The notes under the pieces were generated by a model. The model was given only the letters and a program-made list of their open reading frames with translations, was not told where the DNA came from and made no database searches. From Cyanobacteria bacterium OH_CBrB_359 (GTDB lineage Bacteria; Cyanobacteriota; Vampirovibrionia; Gastranaerophilales; Gastranaerophilaceae), in the NCBI GenBank assembly GCA_023433065.1, contig JAEZET010000004.1, forward strand, positions 62,001-126,000: a stretch of 64,000 bases of DNA. The letters are read 5' to 3'. Each line of letters begins with the position of its first letter. The stretch's first letter is position 1. The translations under genes were made by a program, and so were the position numbers. Positions 27,057-36,694 of this stretch are shown in pieces.

Positions 27057-28286
27057 TTAATTTTTCTTTGACATTTTGCTGAAATTTGTAGAATGGAATA
27101 AAAATAACAATATGAACATAATTAATCCGTTAATTAAAAGGGTATAGGGAACTCCGATATGTTCCGCAATTGTTCCCTGAAATAAGCTGCCGAGAGGCGC
27201 CATTCCTATAAATGCAACTGTATAAAGACTCATGACTCTTCCCCGTTTGTCTTCGTCAACATTTTTCTGGATTATAGTGTTGCTTGCCGCCATAATCGTA
27301 ACCATCCCAAATCCTGTTAATAATAGTAGAATCAGAGAGCTCCAGAAGTTGTGGATGAAAGAAAGGGCTGTAAGGGAAAATCCGAATAGTACAGCCGATT
27401 TCAATATAATTTTGTCGAGGTCGTGAAATGTGACTTTAGATGCAAGCCTTAAAGCACCCAGCAGTGCTCCTATGCCGGAAGCGCTCATTAAAAATCCCAG
27501 TGTTTTTGCGTTTCCATGCAGGATTTCTTTTGCAAAAATGGGCATTAATACCTGAAAAGACATACCTACAAAACTCGAAACAGCTAAATATAAAAGAGCT
27601 TTTTTGATTATTGGATGCCCGAATGCGTATTTTATGCCTTCAGTCAATTCGGAAAGCACATTTTTAACTTTATCTATATGTTTTATTTCGGGTTTTATGT
27701 TCATGGCTAACAGGGCTGTTATCACAGCAATATAGCTGAAAGCATCAATTAGGAAACAGAATCCTTCTCCCACAAGAGAAATTAGAATTCCTGCAATTGC
27801 AGGTCCTATCATTCTGGCAAGGTTAAACATTGAAGAATTAAGAGAAATTGCATTGCCTAAATCATTGTGGTCATCGACCAGCTGTATCACAAAAGATTGT
27901 CTTAAAGGCATATCAACTGCATTTGCCGCACCTATAACCATTATTATGATAACAAGCTGCCAGGTTTGGATAGTGCCAGCTAAGGTCATAATAGCCAGAA
28001 TAAAAGCATTTATCATAAATACGGACTGAACGATTATTAAGGTTTTATGTTTATTGATTCTGTCAATGAATACTCCTGCAAACGGAGAGATAATTAATGA
28101 AGGAAAAGTCCCTGAAAATGTTATCAGCCCCATAATTAAAGCGGAATTTGTTAATCTGTATACGAGCCAGCTCACTGCTATCTGTTGAATCCATGTTCCT
28201 ATTAAAGAGATACATTGCCCGATAAAAAATAACAGATAATTTCTGTGCCGTAGTGCCCTAAATGTTATATATAAGTTTTTTTTCAT
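27057..28286 (-). CDS. MFS exporter (EntS/MFS_3 type)
   Basis: A 409-residue, twelve-helix major facilitator. The N-terminal FRALRHRNYLLFFIGQCISL and GTWIQQIAVSWLVYRLT, and the loop GVFIDRINKHKTLI, are typical of the MFS_3 group that includes the enterobactin exporter EntS and drug exporters. The last residues are basic. There is no neighbouring siderophore gene, so the substrate is open. It ends ~65 bases upstream of the chrA pair on the same strand and could be co-transcribed with it. Confidence 0.87.
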   Translation of the reverse strand: MKKNLYITFRALRHRNYLLFFIGQCISLIGTWIQQIAVSWLVYRLTNSALIMGLITFSGTFPSLIISPFAGVFIDRINKHKTLIIVQSVFMINAFILAIMTLAGTIQTWQLVIIIMVIGAANAVDMPLRQSFVIQLVDDHNDLGNAISLNSSMFNLARMIGPAIAGILISLVGEGFCFLIDAFSYIAVITALLAMNIKPEIKHIDKVKNVLSELTEGIKYAFGHPIIKKALLYLAVSSFVGMSFQVLMPIFAKEILHGNAKTLGFLMSASGIGALLGALRLASKVTFHDLDKIILKSAVLFGFSLTALSFIHNFWSSLILLLLTGFGMVTIMAASNTIIQKNVDEDKRGRVMSLYTVAFIGMAPLGSLFQGTIAEHIGVPYTLLINGLIMFILLFLFHSTNFSKMSKKN

Positions 28287-28599
28287 TAATTTGCCGGTCT
28301 ATAAAAATTATTTTGAGTTTCAGCTGTAATTATTATTTTAAAATTTTTAAATCAATCTCAATATTACAAGATTAAATCATTTTTTTATTTCGTCAATAAG
28401 CTAAATGTTTGTAAATATATTTGATTTTTAATGAGACATAATAAATGAACAAATTAGCTCAAATAATCGTTATAACAATTGAGGCTGTTTATAAAACAGA
28501 AATACAAGAAATTATTATTTAAGAATAAATAATCCAAATCACTGAAAGGTATTTTGCAGCTCAGTGCTATAATATTTTTAGCAAAAAGGAAGAACTTTA
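28287..28599. other. Divergent intergenic region
   Basis: 313 bases between the MFS exporter (leftward) and the tripartite export operon (rightward). It contains a small hairpin CTGTTT-ATA-AAACAG near 28490, AT-rich imperfect repeats after it, and the extended -10 promoter of the rightward operon at 28565-28573. No open frame of note. Confidence 0.5.
28565..28573 (+). promoter_or_regulatory. Extended -10 promoter
   Basis: TGC followed by TATAAT (28568-28573), with no good -35 at 16-18 bases. It lies 27 bases before the start codon. The 16 bases GTGCTATAATATTTTT recur on the minus strand near 48090. Confidence 0.6.
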
Positions 28600-30189
28600 T
28601 TGAAATTTATAAATAAAATTATTTTTTTTATTGTTTTGGTCTTTTACATAAATGTTTTTACGCAAAACGCCTCTTTTTCAGCTACGGGAAGCGCCGTTAT
28701 CACAAAAGTTTCAGAGCCTGCTTTTTCCATGGAAGATTGCATAGACTATGCACTCAAACATAATCCCAATATAAAAATCTTTAAGAAAAAGAAAGAGGCA
28801 CAAAAAAGTTCTGTAGGGATTGAAAAGTCAAGTTATTTCCCCAGTTTGTCAGGAAACAGCGGCTATAACATAAATAAAATGGATAGTTCCGGTAATCAGG
28901 GGATGTGGACAAACAACAATAATTATTATCAGTTGAACCTTAGTGTAAATCAATTGATATGGGATTTCGGGCGCACAAATGCCAGGATAAATATGCAGAA
29001 ATATAATTATGAAGCGGCAGGCTATGACCTTGATTACCAAATTCTTGACACAATTTATAATGTAAAAATAAATTATGCGGCGGTTCTTGCCGCAAGGGCT
29101 AATGAGGATATTCAAAGAAGAGCGGTTCAAATTAACCAATTGAATTACGAGAGAACAAAATCGCTTTATGAAGAAGGTTTAAAGTCAAGAATTGATGTTG
29201 TCAATGCGGAAGTTTATCTTACCGATTCAAAAATTAATCTTGTTGAGGCGCAAAATACTTATCAAAGCGCATTAATAACATTAAATAATTCCATGTATTA
29301 TGTGGATGCTCCTGCCTATAATCTTAAAAGCATTGAAAATTTTAATTTTCAAAATGATTTTACTGCCAGAAACGAAATAGAAGTTTCTTATGTAAAACCT
29401 AAAGCAGATAAGAATTCAGATGATGATGCTATTTTAACTTCAGGAATTGAAAAAACAGATATCATAAAAAATTATAAATTTTCTCCATCAAGTATTTTGC
29501 TTCAAAGCGCCATAGAAAAAGCATACGAAAACAGGCCTGATATTAAATCCTTGATTTTAGTGGAAAAAGCTGCAGGGGAATCACTAAAGGCTGTTAAAAG
29601 AACTTATATGCCCAGCATAAATGCATCTGCCGGATATTCGCTCCAAAATAATAATGATTTTAATAGAAACGGATATACGCTTTATGCGGGAGTCGCTTTG
29701 CCCACAATAAATGCTATGAGTATAAAAAACCAGATTGATCAGGCTCAATCGTATAGAGATATAGCCGTTGATAACATTGATTTGTTGAAAAAGAATATTT
29801 ATTTTCAGATTCAATCTGACTGTGTCAATATGAAACAGCTTGAAAAAAGAATTCCGCTGCTGAATGCAAAAGTCAGTCAGACTTTTGAGAATTTTCAACT
29901 GGCTGACGGCAGGTATACAGTTGGCCTCGGTAATTTTATCGAACTTCAGCAGGCTCAAATAAACTATAATAATGCACAGTTGGAATTTGTACAGGCAGTT
30001 TTTAATTATAATAAAGCAAAATTTTACTTAGAGCGTGATATGGGCATTAATGAATATGAAAAACCTGTATCTGAAATTTTGAAAAATAAAACCTTGCCTA
30101 AAACTAAAAGCATTAAAAAAACTGATGAAAAGAAACAAAAAGATGTAAAGGGGTCAAAATGGATACCGGCTTTTTTAAGAAAAAAATAA
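28600..30189 (+). CDS. TolC-family outer-membrane channel of a MacAB-like exporter
   Basis: A 529-residue outer-membrane factor. Translation begins at TTG (28600), chosen because AAGGAAG sits 7 bases upstream and the frame then gives a signal peptide (IIFFIVLVFYINVFTQNASFSA). The two helical halves start at EDCIDYALKHNPNIKIFKKK and IEKAYENRPDIKSLILVEK. A ~60-residue insertion between them is charged. The last ~40 residues are Lys-rich and extend beyond the usual fold. It is the first gene of a four-gene exporter operon and overlaps the adaptor gene by 31 bases. Confidence 0.9.
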   Translation: MKFINKIIFFIVLVFYINVFTQNASFSATGSAVITKVSEPAFSMEDCIDYALKHNPNIKIFKKKKEAQKSSVGIEKSSYFPSLSGNSGYNINKMDSSGNQGMWTNNNNYYQLNLSVNQLIWDFGRTNARINMQKYNYEAAGYDLDYQILDTIYNVKINYAAVLAARANEDIQRRAVQINQLNYERTKSLYEEGLKSRIDVVNAEVYLTDSKINLVEAQNTYQSALITLNNSMYYVDAPAYNLKSIENFNFQNDFTARNEIEVSYVKPKADKNSDDDAILTSGIEKTDIIKNYKFSPSSILLQSAIEKAYENRPDIKSLILVEKAAGESLKAVKRTYMPSINASAGYSLQNNNDFNRNGYTLYAGVALPTINAMSIKNQIDQAQSYRDIAVDNIDLLKKNIYFQIQSDCVNMKQLEKRIPLLNAKVSQTFENFQLADGRYTVGLGNFIELQQAQINYNNAQLEFVQAVFNYNKAKFYLERDMGINEYEKPVSEILKNKTLPKTKSIKKTDEKKQKDVKGSKWIPAFLRKK

Positions 30190-31331
30190 TTATAATATTA
30201 GTTGTTTTAATTGTTATTGCGGTTGTGTTTACAGGTATATTGAAAAATAACTCTCAGCCTAAATATAAAACCGTAAAAATTGAGCGCCAGACAATTATAC
30301 AAACGGTCGAGGCGTCAGGAGTTATAAATCCCGTAAAAACAGTAAATATCGGCTCTCAAGTCTCAGGTATTATTAAAGATATTTATGTTGACTATAATTC
30401 AAAAGTTCAAAAAGGTCAGCTATTGGCTCAAATTGACCCTTCTTTGTTTCAGGCTCAGGTTAATAAAGCTCAGGGTGATTTGAGTGCAGCAAGAGCAAAT
30501 TATCAAAAAGCAAAAAGTATGCTGGTTTATGATGAAAAGAATTATCAAAGGTATAAAAAACTGTATCAAAAAAAATACGTATCAAAAAACGACGTGGATC
30601 TTGCTGAAGCGACATACAAGTCGGATTTAGGGCAGCTAAATGCGACACAAGGGCAGATTGAGCAGGCAAATGCAACATTACAGAACAATTTGACCAATCT
30701 TAAATATACAAAAATAATCTCTCCTGTTGACGGAGTTGTTGTTTCAAGAGCCGTTGATGTTGGGCAGACAGTTGCAGCAAGTTTTCAGACTCCTACGTTA
30801 TTTATGGTGGCTCAAGATTTGACCAAAATGCAGATTGAAGTCAGTGTTTCAGAGGCTGATATAGGCAAGGTTAAAGTTGGACAAAGCGTTGAATATAGTC
30901 TTGACGGGTATCCCGATGAGATTTTTAGAGGGACTGTTTCTCAGGTGAGGCTCTCTCCCACAACAGTTTCAAACGTTGTTACATATACTGTTATAGTTCT
31001 GGTTAACAATGATGAAGACAAGCTAAAACCGGGAATGAGCGCCAATGTTTCAGTTATCACAAATAAAAAAGATAATATTCTTTGTGTTAAAAATGCTGCA
31101 TTAAGGTTTAATCCTGTGGATATTACGGAAGGGAAAAAATTTAAACAGCAGGGGATTTGGGTTCTCAGAAAGAATAAACCTGAAAGGATTAATATTATGG
31201 CAGGTATTTCTGATAGTGATTGTACAGAAATAATTTCTCCTGAAATTAAAGAAGGTGATAGTGTCATAATCGAAAGCTTGGATAAAAAAACGGGTGGTAA
31301 AGATAAGATGCGCTCTCCAAGGATGTTCTAA
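30159..31331 (+). CDS. MacA-like periplasmic adaptor
   Basis: A 390-residue membrane fusion protein anchored by one N-terminal helix (KKIIIILVVLIVIAVVF). The barrel-sandwich halves IGSQVSGIIKDIYVDYNSKVQKGQ and SPVDGVVVSRAVDVGQ flank a helical hairpin at about residues 95-160; beta-barrel and C-terminal domains follow. It bridges the ABC permease and the TolC-like channel. AGGGG lies before the ATG, inside the end of the channel gene. The ATPase gene begins 2 bases after its stop. Confidence 0.92.
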   Translation: MDTGFFKKKIIIILVVLIVIAVVFTGILKNNSQPKYKTVKIERQTIIQTVEASGVINPVKTVNIGSQVSGIIKDIYVDYNSKVQKGQLLAQIDPSLFQAQVNKAQGDLSAARANYQKAKSMLVYDEKNYQRYKKLYQKKYVSKNDVDLAEATYKSDLGQLNATQGQIEQANATLQNNLTNLKYTKIISPVDGVVVSRAVDVGQTVAASFQTPTLFMVAQDLTKMQIEVSVSEADIGKVKVGQSVEYSLDGYPDEIFRGTVSQVRLSPTTVSNVVTYTVIVLVNNDEDKLKPGMSANVSVITNKKDNILCVKNAALRFNPVDITEGKKFKQQGIWVLRKNKPERINIMAGISDSDCTEIISPEIKEGDSVIIESLDKKTGGKDKMRSPRMF

Positions 31332-31332
31332 G

Positions 31333-32022
31333 ATGAGTCTGATAAAAGTAAAAAATCTTGTTAAAACATACATAACCGGAGATACAAGTTTTCGGGCGTT
31401 AGATAATGTTTCTTTAACAATCGAAAATGGAGAGTTTGTCTCTATAATGGGCGCCTCAGGTTCAGGCAAGTCAACATTTATGAATATGCTAGGATGTCTT
31501 GATAAACCTACATCAGGTAAATATTTTCTTGATGGGGTTGATGTTTCTAAGCTGGACTCAGATGCTCTTTCAGAATTGAGAAACTTGAAATTAGGATTTG
31601 TTTTTCAAGGTTTTAATCTTATATCGAGAACTTCTGCGCTTGAGAATGTAGAAATGCCCATGGTATATAAGGGAATTTCTCATGAAGAGAGGATTAAAAA
31701 GGCGAAATATGCTCTTAAAATAGTAGGGCTTGAAGATAGGGAAAATCATTTGCCTAACCAGATGTCAGGAGGTCAGCAGCAGAGAGTTGCTATTGCAAGA
31801 GCCATAGTTAATGATGCTCCTGTAATTTTAGCGGATGAACCTACGGGAAATCTTGATACCAAAACAAGTATTGAGGTTATGAAGTTTTTTGTTGAGTTGA
31901 ATCAAAAATCCAATAAAACAATAATTTTAGTTACTCATGAACCTGATATTGCACAATACAGTAAACGAATAGTTAAGTTTAAAGACGGCAAAATTATAAG
32001 TGATGAGGTTAAAAGTAAATGA
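31333..32022 (+). CDS. MacB-type ABC transporter ATPase subunit
   Basis: A 229-residue nucleotide-binding subunit of the LolD/MacB class. Walker A is GASGSGKST, the Q-loop is FVFQGFNLI, the signature is MSGGQQQRVAIARA, Walker B is VILADEPTGNLD, and the switch His is in LVTHEPD. I chose the ATG at 31333, just after the adaptor stop, over an in-frame start 39 bases upstream that lies inside the adaptor gene. It overlaps the permease gene by 4 bases (ATGA). Confidence 0.93.
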   Translation: MSLIKVKNLVKTYITGDTSFRALDNVSLTIENGEFVSIMGASGSGKSTFMNMLGCLDKPTSGKYFLDGVDVSKLDSDALSELRNLKLGFVFQGFNLISRTSALENVEMPMVYKGISHEERIKKAKYALKIVGLEDRENHLPNQMSGGQQQRVAIARAIVNDAPVILADEPTGNLDTKTSIEVMKFFVELNQKSNKTIILVTHEPDIAQYSKRIVKFKDGKIISDEVKSK

Positions 32023-33248
32023 TAGATTTTTCTTCAACATTTAAAATTGCCTTACGTTCCTTGAAAGTTAACAAGATGCGGTCTATCTTAACAAGTCTGG
32101 GGATAATAATAGGTGTAAGTGCTGTGATAATAATGCTTTCAGTAGGAGAAGGAGCTAAGCAGAAAATTTCTAAAGACATTGAGTCCATTGGCTCTAATCT
32201 TTTAATGGTAATGTCAGGCTCTACAACAGCGGGCGGAGTCCGCATGGGGGGAGGAACACAGCCTACGCTGAAAGTGAAAGACGCTGATGCAATAAAAGAA
32301 GAATGCCCTTCTGTCGCTGAAGTTGCTCCTGTTGTTGCAGAGGTGAAACAACTTGTATATTCAAACCAGAACTGGTCTACATCCATATATGGCATCACTC
32401 CGAGTTATCTTTTGGTAAATAATTGGGAAATACAATATGGAAGAGGTATTTCAGAAGAAGACAACAAAAATGCCACAAAAGTTGTTGTTTTAGGAAATAC
32501 GGTTGTAACAAACCTATTTGGTGATATGGATCCGATTGGGAAAACAATAAGGATTGCAGGCAGCCCTTTTAAAGTCGTAGGCGTTTTAAAAGTAAAAGGG
32601 CAATCAGGTATGGGGCAGGATAGAGATGATACGGCATGGATTCCTCTAAGTACTGCCCAGAAGAAGCTCTTTGGTACACAATTCCCCGGAATGGTTAAAT
32701 TTATAAATGTACAGGCAAAATCTACGGATGAGCTTTCAAGTGCGGAAAATGAAATAAAAATTCTTTTAAGAGAAAGACATCATATCGGCAAAAATGATGA
32801 TGATGATTTTACTGTAAGAAACTTTACTCAAATGATGGAAACAATAAAACAGGCAACAGCTACAATGACTGTTTTGCTGGGGGCAATTGCATCTGTATCA
32901 TTGCTTGTAGGGGGAATAGGGATTATGAATATAATGCTTGTTTCCGTAACTGAAAGGACAAAAGAAATAGGTATCAGAATGGCTATCGGCGCTAAAGCAA
33001 AAGATATAAGAGTCCAATTTTTGATAGAGGCACTTTTATTATCTTTAATCGGAGGTCTTTTGGGTGTAATCATCGGTATATTAATAGCCAAATCCCTTGA
33101 GGTTTTTGCGGGGATGAATATTGTTATTTCTTTGCTTTCTATTATTTTGTCGTTTGGTTTTTCAGGGATTGTCGGGGTTGCATTCGGTTTTTATCCTGCA
33201 TATAAGGCTTCTTTATTAAATCCTATAGATGCTTTGAGATATGAGTGA
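32019..33248 (+). CDS. MacB/FtsX-type ABC permease
   Basis: A 409-residue permease with one N-terminal helix, a ~220-residue periplasmic domain and three C-terminal helices, the MacB layout. The front segment MRSILTSLGIIIGVSAVIIML and the tail segments SVTERTKEIGIRMAIGAKA and GFYPAYKASLLNPIDALRYE are strongly conserved in the family. With the ATPase encoded separately, this is the split form of MacB. These pumps move substrates from the periplasm out through the TolC channel by mechanotransmission; peptides, siderophores, macrolides or lipoproteins are known cargo, and none is identified here. Confidence 0.93.
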   Translation: MIDFSSTFKIALRSLKVNKMRSILTSLGIIIGVSAVIIMLSVGEGAKQKISKDIESIGSNLLMVMSGSTTAGGVRMGGGTQPTLKVKDADAIKEECPSVAEVAPVVAEVKQLVYSNQNWSTSIYGITPSYLLVNNWEIQYGRGISEEDNKNATKVVVLGNTVVTNLFGDMDPIGKTIRIAGSPFKVVGVLKVKGQSGMGQDRDDTAWIPLSTAQKKLFGTQFPGMVKFINVQAKSTDELSSAENEIKILLRERHHIGKNDDDDFTVRNFTQMMETIKQATATMTVLLGAIASVSLLVGGIGIMNIMLVSVTERTKEIGIRMAIGAKAKDIRVQFLIEALLLSLIGGLLGVIIGILIAKSLEVFAGMNIVISLLSIILSFGFSGIVGVAFGFYPAYKASLLNPIDALRYE

Positions 33249-33268
33249 TATTGTTTTAATTTTCAGTA

Positions 33269-34075
33269 TTAAATACTTTTAACGTAATATCTATCATTTT
33301 CTTTTTGCAAGTTAATTTTTATTCCAAAGATTTCAGACAGGTTTTCTGAAGTAAGGATATTTTCTTTTTCCCCTTGCTTGAAGATGGTTTTGTTATACAT
33401 CAATGCGGCATGAGTTATTTCAGGGAAAATTTCTTCTATATCGTGCGTAATTAATATAATAGAGGCTTTTCGGGATAACTTTTGTAAAATTTTCATAAAG
33501 CTGTTTTGTGCCTTTAGGTCAAGCCCTACTGTAGGTTCATCAAGTATAAATGCTTTTGGGGAATGAATCATTGCTCTTCCTATAATGCAACGCCTTAGTT
33601 GTCCTGTGCTCATTTGGTTTACTTTTTTATCTTTTATATCAATGATTTCCAGAAATTCTAAAACCTCCAGAGCCTTTTTTTCTTGTTTTTTTGTAATATT
33701 GTGATGTTTAAAGATTCCAATGGCACTAAAATACCCGCTGAGGACAACTTCATTGGCCGTTAAGAAGCTGCCTTGAGTTTCAAATTTATTATGCAAATCA
33801 TTTGTTATAATTCCAAGATTTTTCTTTAATTCAAAAATATCCCATCTTTCTTTGCCAAATATATTTTTATTGAAAGGATATTTTGTGTTTGGATATAAAT
33901 CATTTGAAAAGAGCTTTATTAAAGTGGATTTTCCGCTTCCGTTTGCTCCTAAAATCACCCAATTTTCATTTGTGTTTATTCTAAGGTTAATATTCTCAAG
34001 CACAGGTGATATTTCATAGCTTACATAGACATTTTTAAAATCTATTATATTTTCATGATGTTTTTGCTGTTTCAA
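33269..34075 (-). CDS. Stand-alone ABC ATPase
   Basis: A 268-residue single-domain ATPase. Walker A is GANGSGKST, the signature region is MSTGQLRRCIIGRAM, Walker B is AFILDEPTVGLD, and the switch His is ILITHD. The domain resembles the YlmA/ModF-like group, often found without a permease. Its start is TTG (34075), with AAGGA 9 bases upstream; no in-frame ATG is available nearby. It converges on the MacAB-like operon with a 20-base gap and has no permease next to it, so its partner is unknown. Confidence 0.82.
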   Translation of the reverse strand: MKQQKHHENIIDFKNVYVSYEISPVLENINLRINTNENWVILGANGSGKSTLIKLFSNDLYPNTKYPFNKNIFGKERWDIFELKKNLGIITNDLHNKFETQGSFLTANEVVLSGYFSAIGIFKHHNITKKQEKKALEVLEFLEIIDIKDKKVNQMSTGQLRRCIIGRAMIHSPKAFILDEPTVGLDLKAQNSFMKILQKLSRKASIILITHDIEEIFPEITHAALMYNKTIFKQGEKENILTSENLSEIFGIKINLQKENDRYYVKSI

Positions 34076-34210
34076 TAATGTAAATCCTTTTAAATAACAA
34101 TCAGTATAGCACGTTAAGTATAAGCGCAGCTTATTGTTTTAAAAATGCAAATGCTTGATAACTGAATATTTTATCTTAATATTTTGCGGTATAAAGTATT
34201 CAATTGTCCG

Positions 34211-34226
34211 AAAAGATTAATCTTTT
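34211..34226. promoter_or_regulatory. 16-bp perfect palindrome
   Basis: AAAAGATTAATCTTTT, 70 bases upstream of the membrane/GAF sensor gene. It could be an operator or a weak hairpin; a TTGGAA-N17-TTTTAT pair just downstream could be the promoter. Confidence 0.35.
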
Positions 34227-34295
34227 TGGGTTTAATTTATTGGAAAAAATATTGTAAATTTATTTTATGTTGGCAAAAACTAACAAAGGAGATAC

Positions 34296-35813
34296 ATGCA
34301 TAAAACAGTAATTTTTTATACAATTATGATTTTTGTAATTGCTGGATTAGCGGTGATATGTAATATTCAAATTGAAGCATTTTCTTCTATCAGATTTTCC
34401 CACGAAGCGCATATATTAATAGAAACTTTTATCTCAATAATATTAATACTTATATGTTTAAAGCTCAAAAAGTTATATTCTGAGACAAAAGACGAAAGAT
34501 TTTTAATTCTATTGTATGGTTTTTTAGTTGGTATAGTTTTTAATCTGGTGCATATTTTTACGGTTAAATCTATGCCATACGATAATTTGTTTTTTAATAA
34601 CCTGGTTAAAAAACCTACTTTGATTTATCTTTTTTATACTAATTTAATTCTTCCTTTATCTATTTTTGCTGCTATTATTCATAAAACACATTTTATAAAG
34701 CCAAAAGGTGATAATACGAAAGCGGTTATTACCAATATTTATCTTTACGGGTTTATATTATTAGCACTGTTTCCGATTGTAATCTACTTTTTTTTACCAC
34801 AACTTTTATACAGGACATACCTTATAATACATACTTTGCAATACATTAATTATGCATTGTATCTAATAACTGTTGCAATATTAATAGATATTAAACTGGC
34901 TTCTAATCAATATCCGTTTAACTCTTTTATAACGGGTTTATTGGTTTTAGGATTTGCAGGATTATTTTATATATCCTTGTCTACCTGGGGATTAAATGGT
35001 ATGTTTGGCCATATCTTTCAGCTAGTAGGTTTTACTCTGGTTTTATTGGGCCTTTCGGATTTCCAGAATTTAGCATTTTCTTTGAGGGTTAAAGATAATA
35101 TCGTTGCATGTTTGTCTTTATTAATGATTGCGTTTTATATTATTTTTATTCCTGTTATTTCTTCTTTATACGGAGTCTTAATACCTAAAGAAACAGGATA
35201 TATGTTTATTATAAGTTTATTAATTTTTCAGCTTGTGCTTTACGGGTTTACAGAAGTTTCCTGGGAGAAAGTTATGAAGGTCTATGCGGCTGCAGAAAGG
35301 GATAAGAGCCTGGTAAGGGTTTTAGAGTCAATGCGCAGAGTGCCAAGTCGCAGTATCATTAAAAACACAATATTACATGAGATAAATAAATATTTTAAGC
35401 CTGATAAATCTTATATAGTGCTTTATAATCCTCAAGACAATTCCTTTAATTATGATACATATGCAAAAAATTTACCTTCAAGAACATTGGAAAATAATGA
35501 GGACCTCAAAAAAGAAATCATGGAATTTAAAGAATTTAAAGAAATTTTTAATAACATAGAAATTAATTTTGCTGATGTTAATGAATATATTGATAAATGC
35601 TCTCTAAAAGATACCCCTCAGGAAGCATGGCTTAAAGATTCAAATATTCAATCTATGTTTACTGTTCCTATAGATTATCCGGATAAATTACTGGGATATT
35701 TAATACTCCAGTATAAAAATGACCCGAAAATTTTCAACAGAGAAGAAATAGCATTTTTAAACAAAATGGCATCTCAAATCGCAGTTGCAATAACGGATGA
35801 AACTATTTCATAA
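34296..35813 (+). CDS. Membrane sensor protein with GAF domain, no output domain
   Basis: A 505-residue protein. The first ~310 residues hold about nine membrane helices and look like a MASE3-type integral sensor (SHEAHILIETFISIILILIC in the second helix, NLVHIFTVK further on). A short linker (EKVMKVYAAAERDKSLVRVL) leads to a GAF domain at about residues 350-500, ending with REEIAFLNKMASQIAVAI. Proteins with these parts normally continue into a histidine kinase, GGDEF or phosphatase domain; here the gene stops after GAF. It may signal by protein contact or be a shortened receptor. AAAGGAG 4 bases before the ATG makes the start firm. Confidence 0.75.
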   Translation: MHKTVIFYTIMIFVIAGLAVICNIQIEAFSSIRFSHEAHILIETFISIILILICLKLKKLYSETKDERFLILLYGFLVGIVFNLVHIFTVKSMPYDNLFFNNLVKKPTLIYLFYTNLILPLSIFAAIIHKTHFIKPKGDNTKAVITNIYLYGFILLALFPIVIYFFLPQLLYRTYLIIHTLQYINYALYLITVAILIDIKLASNQYPFNSFITGLLVLGFAGLFYISLSTWGLNGMFGHIFQLVGFTLVLLGLSDFQNLAFSLRVKDNIVACLSLLMIAFYIIFIPVISSLYGVLIPKETGYMFIISLLIFQLVLYGFTEVSWEKVMKVYAAAERDKSLVRVLESMRRVPSRSIIKNTILHEINKYFKPDKSYIVLYNPQDNSFNYDTYAKNLPSRTLENNEDLKKEIMEFKEFKEIFNNIEINFADVNEYIDKCSLKDTPQEAWLKDSNIQSMFTVPIDYPDKLLGYLILQYKNDPKIFNREEIAFLNKMASQIAVAITDETIS

Positions 35814-35858
35814 GCCCAAATTTGCTTGTTGGATTATTTTAAATATTAACTGCCGTAT

Positions 35859-36491
35859 TTATTTTAGCATTGAATATGCATATTCAATACCCATTCCGTA
35901 TGCACCGCCGTGCTCTTTTATAATCTTGCATATTTCGTCATAAGTTTCTTTTCTGGCCCAATCCCTTTGAAATTCTAATAACATCTGCATTGAAGTTACC
36001 GGAACAGCTCCTGCCTGTATCATTCTTTTCATAGCTGCTTTATGTACCATTTTTGATACTCCGCCGCAGGCATCTTCAACAACGAAAATATTATATCCTT
36101 CATCAATCATGGAAAGTGTAGGCCAGCAAACACAAACTTCCGTCCATAGTCCGCTTATTAATACATTTTTTTTGCCTGTAGCTATAATGGCTTTTCTAAA
36201 TTCTTCAAAATCCCAAGAGTTCATTCCGGTTCTTTCTATTGGAGTTTTTTCAGGAAAGATTTTAAGCAAAGCTTCCCACATATAACCGCTAAAACTTTTT
36301 GATTCCACAGTTGTTAATACTGTCGGGATATTAAATAATTTTGCGCCTTTAGCAAGCATCAGTACATTATTAATTAATAATTCACGTTGTATACTTCCCA
36401 CTCCAAATACCATTTGAGGTTGGTGGTCAATAAATGCAACCGCACAATTATCTTTTGTTATAAGTCCTTTATCAGTATGTTTTAAAATCAT
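35859..36491 (-). CDS. Isochorismatase-like cysteine hydrolase (YcaC type)
   Basis: A 210-residue cysteine hydrolase. The catalytic Asp is in VAFIDHQPQM, and the nucleophile Cys is in SGLWTEVCVCWP after the cis-peptide segment. The internal segments GMNSWDF and VEDACGGVS match the YcaC branch, whose substrate is unknown. GGAG lies 9 bases before the ATG. It is a single-gene unit, convergent with the sensor gene. Confidence 0.87.
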   Translation of the reverse strand: MILKHTDKGLITKDNCAVAFIDHQPQMVFGVGSIQRELLINNVLMLAKGAKLFNIPTVLTTVESKSFSGYMWEALLKIFPEKTPIERTGMNSWDFEEFRKAIIATGKKNVLISGLWTEVCVCWPTLSMIDEGYNIFVVEDACGGVSKMVHKAAMKRMIQAGAVPVTSMQMLLEFQRDWARKETYDEICKIIKEHGGAYGMGIEYAYSMLK

Positions 36492-36694
36492 AATAAATGC
36501 TCCATTTTATATGCAAATAAAGTATTGCAAAAACCACTGCAGTTAACATTACCAATTCATATAATATTATTTGTTACAGTGACCTTATTTTTTAAAGAAT
36601 AGAAATAGTTAAAATGGTTTTGTCTTTGTGGTGGATAAATAAAGGATTTATTAATTACTAAAATGCAATGTTCGAATAGCTTAGGGATTTTTAA

